From Phytopythium helicoides (lineage: Eukaryota > Oomycota > Peronosporomycetes > Pythiales > Pythiaceae), in NCBI GenBank assembly GCA_024867545.1, contig JANFNE010000012.1:806001-870000 (forward strand): a DNA stretch of 64,000 bases, given 5' to 3'. How positions within the stretch are numbered: the stretch's first letter is position 1; each line of letters starts with the position of its first letter. Positions 50,090 to 59,750 of this stretch are shown here, piece after piece. A program made the translations under genes and the position numbers. The notes beneath the pieces were generated by a model. It was not told the DNA's origin. It searched no databases and saw nothing but the letters and a program-made list of their open reading frames with translations.

Positions 50090-50131
50090 GCATAAGTACA
50101 AAATTCATGTTTGCATTTTCGTAACTTGGTG

Positions 50132-52198
50132 CTATGCAGTGAAGAGATCTTCACGAAAGAAAACCAGCGGAAAGATGATAGCGGTGCCTGTCAACGCGCC
50201 GAGCTGCGTTGCGAACCCACTCCACTGATACACACGCGTCGCATACTCACGCGGGTGATGATCTGTTGCAGTATGGGGTCAATATTTGCGCGCGTGCCTC
50301 GCTTGAAAGCGATAGTTTTGCTTACCGGACGCTCGCTTGAGAGTAAGATAGATCATAGTTTGTGTGTATGCGTACAGCACAAGATAGAATATGTGCGATA
50401 GCAGCGCTGTAAACCGCCAAGAAAAAAAAGAGGCCAGTTAGTTGGGGTTGCTTGGACAGCATGATGAACAAGCACGTACGCAGTAGATAACCGTGGCTGT
50501 AGTGACCCTGACTAAGAACCGGTGTGTCGACCAGTGAGAAGCAAAGAAGCATGACCTGACAGCATTCAAGCAGTTGAAGTGAGGAAGATTGGTATCAACA
50601 TCAAGAGAAGCGTCAAAGGACGTACCCCGATAGCCAGTAGGAAAACAGTAAACGGTCGAACGTAGTACGCTCTCCACCGACTGAAGCAAATCAATGGTCA
50701 AGATCAGTCACTCGATCCCCCATGAAACGAAACTCAATCTTTGTACCTCGTGGTCATCCGAGCGATCGGGTCAAGAATCAGAGCCGCGATGCTTGATGTA
50801 GTTTGATAGCGAGATGTCTCGGCTTCCAAGTTGTCTAGTGGCTGGTGGCAATTGATTAAAGTCAGCAAGCGCACCGCGAAAAACCTCAAGGATGCTTGCT
50901 GTCAACGTACCGCGTATTTTTTGTAGACGTATGGCATGACTGAAGGAAGTACTCCAAAAGAAAAGGCCGCAAGCGCGTATTGGCATGCGAGAAACTGCCA
51001 CACTTCAGCAAAAGCCGCACGATTCGACAAAACAGCAGGAACGTGATCTGGAAGGATGCTGACAGCAGCCTCCTTAACTTCTTTGCTGGCCGGATGCCCT
51101 GCATCTGGATACGACGCGCGTCCATTGAGAACAAGCGGCGCGTCCTCCGTGCCATCCTCGTCGCTGTTGCTTCTTGCGAGGCGGTGCTCCACGCTGGCGC
51201 TGGTTCGAACTCGTGGTTTTTGCTCATCTTCGACTGCGCCTTCCGCAGCCGCTGCAATAGCCCATGGATGACACTGCAGAAAGGCAAAGCCGGCGATCGA
51301 GACGCACATAATGAGGGCTGGTCGAGCGAGAGCACGCATCGTCAAGGAAGTGCATCAAAAGGGGCCAAGTGGCCACGACCACGTACCGCAGATGAGGTAG
51401 AAGGCGCTGACTGAGAAGCGCATCGAGCGCTCGTCGTACGGCTCCTGCACGACACCGAGCAGCGCTGCGATGGAGCCGCTGATGCCCTCGCCCGTCGACA
51501 AGGCGCTCGTGAACACTGGGGCGTAGGTGGCCACGAACGGATAGAAGACGACGCTGGACGTGGTGCTGACCATCCCTCCAAGGTGGGTGAGCACCAGCAT
51601 GGCTGTAATGAGCATGGCACGGTTAGAAGGTTTAGCCGATGGCCTCCGCGCGACGGACGCACCGACGCTGTGGCGCGTGCCGCCAACGCTCGTCGTGTAG
51701 GACCAGAGCGCGCTCATGAGCACTGCGACGACGACGCCCTGTGCGAGCAGCCACCAGATGACGAACTCCGGCCGCAGTCGCTGGCGCCGCAGGTTGACGA
51801 GCATGTAGAGCATCGGGTAGATGTTGGCGGACTCTAGCGCGAAGATCTGCGAGGCGATTCCGAGCGTCAGGGCCTTCTCAGCCGCCAGGCTGGCCACGGA
51901 GACGCACCGAGTAGGCGTAGATGCTGTACTCCTCCGGCAGCTCTCGCAGGAAGGCGCCGAGCTCCACGTACGTCACTGCGGGCCACGGCTCTCGTCAGCT
52001 GCGGCTCTCTTGTCGGGGAAGCGCAGGGCGTCGGAGACCGTCCGTCATGATCCACGAGGCGAGTCCGAAGGCCACGAAGGCCGCGAAGACCGCGAGGCGC
52101 CGCTGCTGAGGCCCCGCCATGCGCTCCACTCGCTCCGGCAGCGCCGCGAACGCCCACTGGTCGCCCACGTCGCTCGGCAGCGGCGAGCAGCGAGACAT
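50132..52198 (-). CDS. SLC52-type riboflavin transporter, eight exons, one 1-nt indel
   Basis: Exons by splice sites and phase: 52198-52039, 51975-51387, 51317-50911, 50841-50747, 50680-50626, 50555-50480, 50406-50326, 50262-50132. Introns are 63-73 nt, mostly GTACGT-type donors. About 530 residues. Family signs: helix 1 with A-S-W-I-M-T-D then Y-V-E-L-G-A-F-L-R-E-L-P-E; S-T-G-E-G-I-S-G-S-I-A with V-V-Q-E-P after it; A-F-S-F-G-V-L-P-S-V-M-P in the second half; final Q-L-G-A-L-T-G-T-A-I-I-F-P. These match SLC52 plasma-membrane riboflavin carriers (11 helices). ATG 52198 opens directly into helix 1. The second exon holds one surplus base near 51,900, between Y-A-Y-S and V-A-S-L. A cytosolic loop (about 51,120-51,230) is enlarged and acidic. 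The stop (50134-50132) faces the giant gene's stop 42 bp away. The substrate is inferred from family. Confidence 0.85.
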
Positions 52199-53559
52199 GG
52201 AGCTGCGCGGCGATGCGGCCGCGGAAGGACGCCGCGGTCCGGATTAATCGGGGGCTATGTGCGGGTTGGGGGTGGATGTGCACAGCATGATGCGGGATGG
52301 AGAGAATGTGAGGACTGCGAGAGCTCGACTCGGCGCTTCTGGTGTGGAAGCGGAGCGTTCGTGGCCCATGAAGATGCGGCGCAGGATGGCGAGGACTCGC
52401 TCGCTCGAAGCTTTCGAGGCGCAGCTTAGGGTGAAATGCAGTTTTCGACAGTCGAGGTCGTGGGGAGAGGATGTGTTCTCATCCGCGACCAAGCGGCGAG
52501 CATGCTGACAAACGCTGCGTTGCATCGGCTAGAGAGGAGATAGAGAGCTCTTGGCGGATTGCTCGCCCAGAATGCGGCGCCGTTGGAGCTTGAAAAGCCA
52601 GGGTCTTTTCGCCAAAAGCGCCGAGCGATGGCCTCGAGCCCAACGATCAGTGAACGACGGCAACGCTAGCTACACGAGAGTCGAGAGACGCTCGACAGCA
52701 GAAGGAGCTTTGGGGTGCTGCACTGGTCGTGGCCCTCGCATTCTCGAGAAGGCAGCTCTCCACCACATGCAGTCGGTCGATCGACGTCGCTTTGACACGC
52801 ACGCGCTTCAACTTGTGTGGGCCACAATCGAGAGTTCAGCGCCTGCGGTCCGGTCCGGTTCGGTTCGGAAGCCTCACAGCACTGCGCAGCCAGTCGTTTG
52901 CGGCGAGCAGCAGGAGCTCATGCGGGCACTCGGGTCATTCGCGAATCGGCGCGGCGTCCGTCACTTTGGTCGGTCGTTGGTGGCTCGATGCGCTCTGAGA
53001 TCGTTGCATGTGCATGAGTAGGCGTTTCCCACCGGGTCCAGGTGAAGAGCTAACAAACAACACCATCTTTCGACCGAGGGCTCCAACCCCGTGGCGACAA
53101 ACCTTCTGCTAGATCTGATGGACTCCCAAACCAAAAAGAGTAGACACCATGCATCTCCATCTCCGTGATGCGTCGGCTGCAAAATTAGTCGACTTCATGT
53201 CATGCAGTCGGCCTACATGTAGCAAACTGCTAGCGTTCACTTCCACCAAAATCCCGCCATCGCAGCGATCGGTCGACGCGTCCATCAGTCGATGGATTCG
53301 GTGCGTCGCGAATCTCCTCTGTACCCCGCGAGCATTTCGTTCGCGGTTCAAACCTCTTTCTCCCTGAGTTTACGGACCTCCTCTCCCCCCTCCCACATAC
53401 AAACCATCTTGCGCCCCTATCTCCCGCGTCACTCTCCGCGCCGCCCCGAGCCCTCGTCCGCCCTCACCTTTACATGCGCCTGGCTCGCTTCTGCCGCGCC
53501 AGCAGGCGCCGCCGGCCTCTACGCCCGTCGCCTTGCGGTCCCGCGGCAGTCGGCGAGCG
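52199..53559. other. Divergent intergenic region, no gene seen
   Basis: This is 1.36 kb between the minus-strand SLC52 gene and the plus-strand SLC1-like gene, so it should hold both promoters. Open frames here are Arg/Ser-rich, lack conserved motifs and overlap each other on both strands. A short direct iteration GGTCCGGTCCGGTTCGGTTCGG lies near 52,848-52,869. A pyrimidine-rich tract (about 53,350-53,470, with CTCCTCTCCCCCCTCCC) precedes the SLC1-like start and is a plausible transcription start zone. An upstream ATG at 53,474 lies in another frame. Confidence 0.6.
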
Positions 53560-56500
53560 ATGGAGCGCGGGGTGCGACGCGCGTCGGCGGCTGCGCCTCG
53601 GCGCCTGCAGCGCGCGGCGTCGTCCGCGAGCTCCGCGGGGCGCGAGAGCGTGCGCGGCAGCGAGTTCGGCGCCTTCCTGTCGGACTCGAGCAGCGACGAG
53701 GACGAGGAGGACGAGGCGGCGCGCGTGGTGGCGCGGATGCAGCTGCAGGCCGACGACCTCGAGTACGCGCCCGACGGACTCGAGTTCTCGCTCGCGAGCC
53801 CCGGAGTTGTGGCCGAGGAGCGAGAGGAAGACGCGCAGGAGCAGCCGAGGGACTCGGACGACTCGCAGCAGCTGCGCAGAAGCAGCGAGGACAGCGGAGG
53901 TGACGCCGACGAGGAGGAGGACGACGAGGAGCAGGACGAGGACGAGGAGGACGCCAACTACATCCAGGAGAACGACGACAGCTTCGCGGACGTCCACCGA
54001 CCAGCCTTTGACTACGACGACGACAGCGACGAGGAGGACGCCAGGCACACGCAGACTGGAGCATTCGAGGACGTCGCGCTGGGCAAGGAGCTGCTGCGCC
54101 CCAGCCTCGACGCCGTAGACGACGAGCAGCCAGAGGAGGAGGGAGAGGAGGCTCCGTGCGTGACGGTCAGCATTGAGGACGCTGCCACTCCGGTCGTGGT
54201 CGCGGAGGCCGCCCACGTGCAGGAACAGGAGCCAGCTGCAAGGACCAGCGTACCCTCGCGCGCGGGGAGCACTGGGGAGCGCGGGAGCTCGCTCTTCAGC
54301 GCGCCGAGCGGCGTGTACGACCCGTTCCTCAGCGTGAACGACAGCTTCGTCGGACCCCCTCGCCTAAGCACAGACAGCGGGGACAGGAGCTTCCTGGACG
54401 ACCAGCCGCGGCCGACATACCGCCGCTCGGACTCGTTCGCAGAAGATCTTGACGCGTCGTTTCGCCTGGATGGCTACGCAGACAGCTTCAGCAGCGCTCA
54501 CAATGACAGCTACGCTGCGGATCACGCTCCATTCGCGTCGGAGGCTATCGACGATGGGGAAATTGTCAACGACGAAGTGATCAGTTTCTATGCAGGTGCT
54601 CCCAGGCAGGATGAATCTCCTGAGCAGGAGAAAACAGAGACTGTGCCGGCGGAACCGCAGCCCTCGAATCGAAACTCGATTCCGTTTGATGTGCTCAATG
54701 CGTCGTCGGTTCGTGATAGCCACGATGGTGACTACGACAACTCAAGTTTCTCCAGCGCCATCAACGATAGCTACGTGGCTGCTCACGCACCAAACCTTGC
54801 GACGCCAACATCTGCTGAGAGGATTGATGACGACTCGTTCCGCTCGCAAGCGGCTTCCAGAAGCAGCAGCACAAGTAGTGCTGCTTCGAGTGAAGTTGGT
54901 ATCGCTGGTTCGAAGATCAACGGTGACACAATGGTGAGAGCCGTCGAGGGCTCTGTGGTGAAGAATCCAGAAGCGGTCCTAGTTAAAGCACCTGAAGCTG
55001 TCGCAGCTAAATCCTCTAAAGCCGCTGAAGTTCCTGCGCTGAAGACTCCGGAGCCTATAGCAGTAAAGGTCCGTGAAGCTGCCGCAGTAAAAGATTCTGA
55101 GCCCGTCCAAGCCAAAATTCCTGAGCCCATTGCAGTCAAAGCTCCAGAGCCTGCTGCAGTAAAAACCTCTGAACCCGTCACTGCCAAGCTCCCCGGCCCC
55201 ATTGGAGTCAAAGTTCCAGAGCCTACTGCACCCAAAGCTCCGGAGCCTGATGAATTGAACACTGTAGAACCTGCTACAGTCAAAGCTGCAGAAGCGAAAT
55301 CGGTGGGGAATCTCACGGCTGTAGCAGCGGAGATCCCCAAACCTATTGCAGCAAATGAAGTCGCTGCAAGCGATGTGCCACGTGACGTTGAAGCCAAGTC
55401 AAATGAAGACGATGAGGAAGCACAGATTCGATCCTCACGTGTTCCCTGGTACATTCCTCGTGATAGTGGCCGCCCAGTCGATTTTCGGGATAGCCGCCAT
55501 CGATTTGACGAAGAGGAGGTGCCAAGCCACCATATACAGCCGTTATCGCCGATGGACCAACAGGACGAAGGTGACGAGAGCGCAGAAGTGGAAGGATATT
55601 CCCGAGAAAACTCGCTAAGCAACTCAATCAGCTCGTCCACCTCCTCTCTCACACGAAACGACGGTAATTTTTTCGTCGGCAGCGACCGCGGATCGGATGC
55701 CAGCAGTTACTCCAACTCCATCTCCGACTCGTTTGCGAGCATGGTTATTATGGGGGACACAGCACTTGATGCAAACAGCTTTGTGGGTCAGCGCCCCAGC
55801 AACGCATCCATGCCACAAAAGTCGGAAGGGACTCAATCCGATAAGCTTGATCGAAGTTACAGCAATCTCATTGACAAGCAAAATATGGACACGTCCCCAG
55901 CGCAATCTTCGACTGCCCAACTCAACTCGGTGAGACCATCGTCTCCCGGATCCATCCTCTCCATGTCATCTGCGTCGACTGAAGATGATTTGTCGTTTGT
56001 GTCATTTAATGGGGGCCCACTGCCCCCGTCGTCTCCTGCAAAGCCCAAGTCTGAAGGGCATTCTCGGTCACAAGCGTCCGAGCCTTCTACAAGCTCAAGT
56101 CCTGTGCATGCACAATCGACCACGAGCGTCTCAGTACGTGAAAGTCTTAGTGTGTCACGAAAAACTGGGTCTTTTTTCGATGCTTCATTTGCATCGTCAG
56201 TCGACGATTCATTCTCGATCCCGGATCTTCGAGAGCGAGCTGATACTCGTTCTGAGGAAGTTGAAGCTGGGGATCTGGTTCAAAGCGCGTTGCCAACACT
56301 CCCCGCTCCATTGAAGATCGCTCTTCCTGTTCGGCCATCTGCAACGACGTCTTCCTCATCATCTGGTCTGTCGTCTTCGTTCGGGTCTGTCTCTGGATCG
56401 CAGAACGGATCCTACGCTGGATCGGACATCGTTCGAGCATCTAGCGATAAGCTGGACTTCACTGGTGTATACCGGGGATCTGTGAACAGCCTTGAGGGCT

Positions 56501-59500
56501 CTCGAGTTGGCGCGACCCCTCCAACGCCAACAGAGCCACCCGCAAAGGCTCCACCCCAGGCGAAATATGAAGAGAAGCAGCCTGCGTCAACTTCATCAGA
56601 AGTACTATCCTTAACAGCGGTCCGACTAGCCCGCTCGGTAAGCGATAACGCTGCTCAGCGTGAGTCGAACCGAAAGGTTGAGGAGTTCTTCCGACGGACG
56701 TACCAGTACCGTGCAAGTGAGATTGAGGATGTTGATGATGACATTCGATGGACGACAAGGAACCGAGAGACGAGATCACGAACAACAGTCATTTACTGCG
56801 TGGACGAGGGTGAAGAACACCACGGACTCCCCAATCGAATTCGGAGCAGTACCATTGCAACGACGAAGATTATCGACCTGAAGGCTCTGAAGGGCGGGCC
56901 AAAGGTTTCTCAGAAGCCTTTTACCCCTCAAAGTGAGGGATATTATATTGCCGAAGAAACACCAGTGGGAGAAACCCGTGCGGGACGGTTGGGTAGTCAC
57001 AACAACACGAAAAACATGGTCCAAGATCTCGGAGATGAACTCGAGGAAAAGGGTGCGGTGGTTGTTGAAGACAAGCGACCCGCTTCGAGTTCTGGGAGTG
57101 GAGGAAAGAGCTCTTCTGGTTATGCGAGCACCGCAGCGTCATCTAACAATTCGGTTGTCTACGCCTCGCCGTTCAACTACGAGTTGAGTCCCAAGGCCCC
57201 TGCTCCTGCAAAGGCTGGAGGATTCTTCGCTGCATCGGCATCCTCAGCCAAGCGAGTTGGCAATCGGCGAACCGATAATTTGTCGCTGACTCCGTCCCAG
57301 CCACGAATCTCAATGGACTCTTCCTCGTTCGCTCCGTCGCCTTTCACTGTCGCAATGTTAAGTAAGTCGCCTGGCATGGGTGCTGGTTTCAAGTTCCACC
57401 AAGACAATGGTTATGGTTTGTCCCCTGGTAGTAGTGTGAGCATTAAGGACTCTCTCTTTCGACCAACGGCAATAAGTCGCCCGACGTTCTCCGAGCAGGT
57501 ATCGAGCCGTGTGCAGCAGCTCTCTTCATCGATCACGAGTACGCTTCGACGAGCAGGAGAAGCGTTGCTGGGTCAGAGCAGAATCAAGCAGCCGACAGCA
57601 AACGTACTGACATCTCCGCAGTCTACCTGCCCAGCTCCGCCTCGGCTTCCTCGGGGCTTTGACGAGCGTGCCTATTACACCCGCTTCGCTCGGCGTGGAG
57701 GCGTGGAGGAAGCACATGACCCGCCTACGAAATTGTCTGCTCCCCGGTCTGAAAACCAGCGAAAGAAACAGAATAGCCGTACTCTGCGCATTCTGGCATC
57801 AGCGGTTGTTGGACTCGTTCTCGGCATCATTCTCATCCACGTCAGCAGCCTTGAAAGCGTGTTCCAAGTCGACGCGAGCGAAGCACACCGAGAACAACAT
57901 TTCAATGGGGAGATGGTTGTGGCGATCGCGACGCAATGGATGCTGATCCCAGGTCGTCTGTTCCTGCGTGTTTGGAACTGCGTTTCAATGCCTCTTGTCT
58001 TCTGCCACGTCGCTAACGGCGTCGCGGACATTGTAATGGGTGAGAAGGAGTCGATGGTACTCGGCTTCCGCTTGATTGGTATCATGCTTGTGATATCGTT
58101 GATTGCAACTCTGGAAGGCATTGGAGCCATGGTGATCACCAACCGAGCCGGCTGGTTCCAAGCGTCAGACGCTGTGAAGATATCGGCGATGACGGCAGCA
58201 GTAGGCTTAGAGCGAACAATAGGCTCCTCTGTGTTCGCGGACGGTGCTGCAGGACTGCTGTGTTCGTCTAACAGCGAGTACTTGCAGATGCTGGACAGCT
58301 CCACCTTCAACTGCTCCAACTCGTCCATCCCGCTGCCGGTGTATAACGGCGCTAGCGGAAATGCTACAATCCAAGGCAGCAGCCCGGCGATCTTTGCTCT
58401 CCAAGATGTGAACAGCATTTTCACTCCGACGAGCATGGATGCAAGTATGGTGCTGAACCGCTATTACCCTGAAGGCTTAAACTTTACCAATGCTGCGGGA
58501 GAACTCTTGAGCACGGTCGTTCCGAACAATGGCGCAGCCTTGTTCGCGAAGTCATCATTTCTGGGAGTTGTTGTGTTCGCTGCGGTCGTCGGGCTGTTCT
58601 GTGGTAAGCATGCGTTGAAGCGGCTCATTGCGTTCAAGCACATGATGGACAGCAGCACACGCAGTCACAACACGCGCATGGCAATGGCGGCCGAACAGAA
58701 TGCACAACAGCCTCATTACATCCTGGGTGTGCTCGTCGAATTGCAGCTGGCGCTGGAGTGGATCTTGGTGCGATTGGAGATTTACGTTGCTCCCTTAGGC
58801 GTGATGTCGCTGGTCGCTGGAAACTTGGTGCTTCACTTCGAGGAGTGGGGAACAATGGTGACTCCGATGTCTCAGCTGATCGTTGGTGTGCTTCTGCTGT
58901 CGCTCGCACACGTCTTGGTTGTCATGCCACTGTTTATGAAGGTCTGCTTCAAGATGAATGTGTTCAAGCTGGTCTTCACACCGTTCCTGTCGTCATTCCT
59001 GTATGTCTTCTGCACGGGCAGTTTGCCGCTGACCGCACCAATTACAACCCGATGCTTTTCAAACGCGCGGGTCGTGACCAAGTCGGTAGGTCAAATTATG
59101 GCGAGTATTACAAGCGTGTTACTGCGCAGTGGTCATGCGCTGTATTTCCCGCTCGTGCTGCTATGGCTCATGGAGACCAACACGTTGAGCGCCAACAGCT
59201 CGGCGCTCGACTTCAGCGGGTCATCATATCTTTATATCGCGGCGGTGACGTTGTGCAGCTGCTTTGCGGCGTTGGGCTCCTCGTCGGTCGTGTCGTCGGG
59301 CATCACGTCTCACGGGAACCTTGCAATCATGACGGCGTTGTGGCGAGCGGTTGTAAGTCATTCAGCTAGCGGGTCTGCCGCCGCGACCGCCGTCCCCATG
59401 ACGTTCCCGCTGCTTGTGGTGTGCGACGTGATCCTCTCTCGAGTCGTCAACATGGTGTGCGTCGTCGACGGCGCGGTGGCAACGCTGCTGGTTGCCGACC

Positions 59501-59571
59501 ACGCCGACGAGCTCGTCGTGGACGACGTGGACGCGCCCTCCAACTCGGTCATCTCGCCCGTGTACCTCTGA
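53560..59571 (+). CDS. SLC1/DAACS-like amino-acid or dicarboxylate carrier with a 1,400-residue disordered N-terminal extension
   Basis: 2,003 codons without intron from ATG 53,560. Residues 1 to about 1,400 are disordered and rich in S, D, E and P, with acidic runs (53,700-53,960), N/D-D-S-F/Y repeats and a K-x-P-E-P repeat. The membrane part starts near residue 1,407 (57,780: L-A-S-A-V-V-G-L-V-L-G). SLC1 signs: W-N-C-V-S-M-P-L-V-F early; V-P-N-N-G-A-A-L-F before a G-x-x-x-G helix; S-L-P-L-T-A-P-I-T-T-R-C at hairpin 1; D-V-I-L-S-R-V-V-N-M-V-C-V-V-D-G in helix 8, where SLC1 proteins have substrate- and sodium-binding D, R, N and D. The helix 7 N-M-D-G-T motif is replaced by L-L-R-S-G-H-A-L-Y, so coupling may differ. 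A large loop with several N-x-S/T (about 58,270-58,390) fits an extracellular insert. Substrate unknown. The ATG at 53,474 in another frame could be a regulatory upstream ORF. Confidence 0.85.
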   Translation: MERGVRRASAAAPRRLQRAASSASSAGRESVRGSEFGAFLSDSSSDEDEEDEAARVVARMQLQADDLEYAPDGLEFSLASPGVVAEEREEDAQEQPRDSDDSQQLRRSSEDSGGDADEEEDDEEQDEDEEDANYIQENDDSFADVHRPAFDYDDDSDEEDARHTQTGAFEDVALGKELLRPSLDAVDDEQPEEEGEEAPCVTVSIEDAATPVVVAEAAHVQEQEPAARTSVPSRAGSTGERGSSLFSAPSGVYDPFLSVNDSFVGPPRLSTDSGDRSFLDDQPRPTYRRSDSFAEDLDASFRLDGYADSFSSAHNDSYAADHAPFASEAIDDGEIVNDEVISFYAGAPRQDESPEQEKTETVPAEPQPSNRNSIPFDVLNASSVRDSHDGDYDNSSFSSAINDSYVAAHAPNLATPTSAERIDDDSFRSQAASRSSSTSSAASSEVGIAGSKINGDTMVRAVEGSVVKNPEAVLVKAPEAVAAKSSKAAEVPALKTPEPIAVKVREAAAVKDSEPVQAKIPEPIAVKAPEPAAVKTSEPVTAKLPGPIGVKVPEPTAPKAPEPDELNTVEPATVKAAEAKSVGNLTAVAAEIPKPIAANEVAASDVPRDVEAKSNEDDEEAQIRSSRVPWYIPRDSGRPVDFRDSRHRFDEEEVPSHHIQPLSPMDQQDEGDESAEVEGYSRENSLSNSISSSTSSLTRNDGNFFVGSDRGSDASSYSNSISDSFASMVIMGDTALDANSFVGQRPSNASMPQKSEGTQSDKLDRSYSNLIDKQNMDTSPAQSSTAQLNSVRPSSPGSILSMSSASTEDDLSFVSFNGGPLPPSSPAKPKSEGHSRSQASEPSTSSSPVHAQSTTSVSVRESLSVSRKTGSFFDASFASSVDDSFSIPDLRERADTRSEEVEAGDLVQSALPTLPAPLKIALPVRPSATTSSSSSGLSSSFGSVSGSQNGSYAGSDIVRASSDKLDFTGVYRGSVNSLEGSRVGATPPTPTEPPAKAPPQAKYEEKQPASTSSEVLSLTAVRLARSVSDNAAQRESNRKVEEFFRRTYQYRASEIEDVDDDIRWTTRNRETRSRTTVIYCVDEGEEHHGLPNRIRSSTIATTKIIDLKALKGGPKVSQKPFTPQSEGYYIAEETPVGETRAGRLGSHNNTKNMVQDLGDELEEKGAVVVEDKRPASSSGSGGKSSSGYASTAASSNNSVVYASPFNYELSPKAPAPAKAGGFFAASASSAKRVGNRRTDNLSLTPSQPRISMDSSSFAPSPFTVAMLSKSPGMGAGFKFHQDNGYGLSPGSSVSIKDSLFRPTAISRPTFSEQVSSRVQQLSSSITSTLRRAGEALLGQSRIKQPTANVLTSPQSTCPAPPRLPRGFDERAYYTRFARRGGVEEAHDPPTKLSAPRSENQRKKQNSRTLRILASAVVGLVLGIILIHVSSLESVFQVDASEAHREQHFNGEMVVAIATQWMLIPGRLFLRVWNCVSMPLVFCHVANGVADIVMGEKESMVLGFRLIGIMLVISLIATLEGIGAMVITNRAGWFQASDAVKISAMTAAVGLERTIGSSVFADGAAGLLCSSNSEYLQMLDSSTFNCSNSSIPLPVYNGASGNATIQGSSPAIFALQDVNSIFTPTSMDASMVLNRYYPEGLNFTNAAGELLSTVVPNNGAALFAKSSFLGVVVFAAVVGLFCGKHALKRLIAFKHMMDSSTRSHNTRMAMAAEQNAQQPHYILGVLVELQLALEWILVRLEIYVAPLGVMSLVAGNLVLHFEEWGTMVTPMSQLIVGVLLLSLAHVLVVMPLFMKVCFKMNVFKLVFTPFLSSFLYVFCTGSLPLTAPITTRCFSNARVVTKSVGQIMASITSVLLRSGHALYFPLVLLWLMETNTLSANSSALDFSGSSYLYIAAVTLCSCFAALGSSSVVSSGITSHGNLAIMTALWRAVVSHSASGSAAATAVPMTFPLLVVCDVILSRVVNMVCVVDGAVATLLVADHADELVVDDVDAPSNSVISPVYL
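54955..55290 (+). repeat. About ten-residue K-x-P-E-P coding repeat in the SLC1-like N-terminus
   Basis: The translated text iterates A/V-V-K-x-P/S-E-P with about ten residues per turn (V-K-A-P-E-P, A-K-I-P-E-P, V-K-V-P-E-P, P-K-A-P-E-P and others), roughly a dozen times. In DNA this shows as recurrent GTCAAAGCTCCAGAGCCT-like strings with many silent changes, so the repeat is old and kept at protein level. It probably forms an extended Pro/Lys/Glu spacer. Confidence 0.8.
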
Positions 59572-59750
59572 GTAGAAGTGTAGTGCTGTTAGTGTAGTAA
59601 AGAATCTCAACGTCAACGCGGTCAAGTCAAGTCTCCTACATGGCTACACTTTTTTCCTCTCCTCATTGGTCAAAAAGGTGTAAATCACAGCCTTTGATTG
59701 GCTCAAAATAGAATCCGCCGCATTCTCGAGCTTCCAGGCGCGGCGTCGAG
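59572..59750 (+). promoter_or_regulatory. Short spacer with two inverted CCAAT boxes, likely PSMD9 promoter
   Basis: Only 179 bp separate the SLC1-like stop from the PSMD9 ATG. Two ATTGG elements (CCAAT on the minus strand) lie at 59,665-59,669 and 59,697-59,701, about 85 and 50 bp before the ATG. The same paired arrangement lies ahead of RPS14. A role as NF-Y-type sites is inferred from motif and position only. Confidence 0.4.

Noticed and set aside
49034..49252. Cys-rich end of the zinc-finger frame (about 49,205-49,439) as extra zinc fingers
   Set aside because: It lies after a frame break; the correct frame there is low-complexity tail, and the Cys spacing is irregular.
41580..49850. Frame changes explained as introns
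   Set aside because: Introns in neighbouring genes are 55-75 nt with clear GT-AG ends. Here the protein resumes within a few bases with no residues missing and no insert.
41580..49850. Programmed ribosomal frameshifting
   Set aside because: The shifts go in both directions, at unrelated sequences, about 20 times, and neighbouring unrelated genes show the same kind of break.
52257..53021. Plus-strand frames of 83-156 codons between the SLC52 and SLC1-like genes
   Set aside because: They are Arg/Ser-rich, overlap frames on the other strand, show no motif and lie where two divergent promoters are expected.
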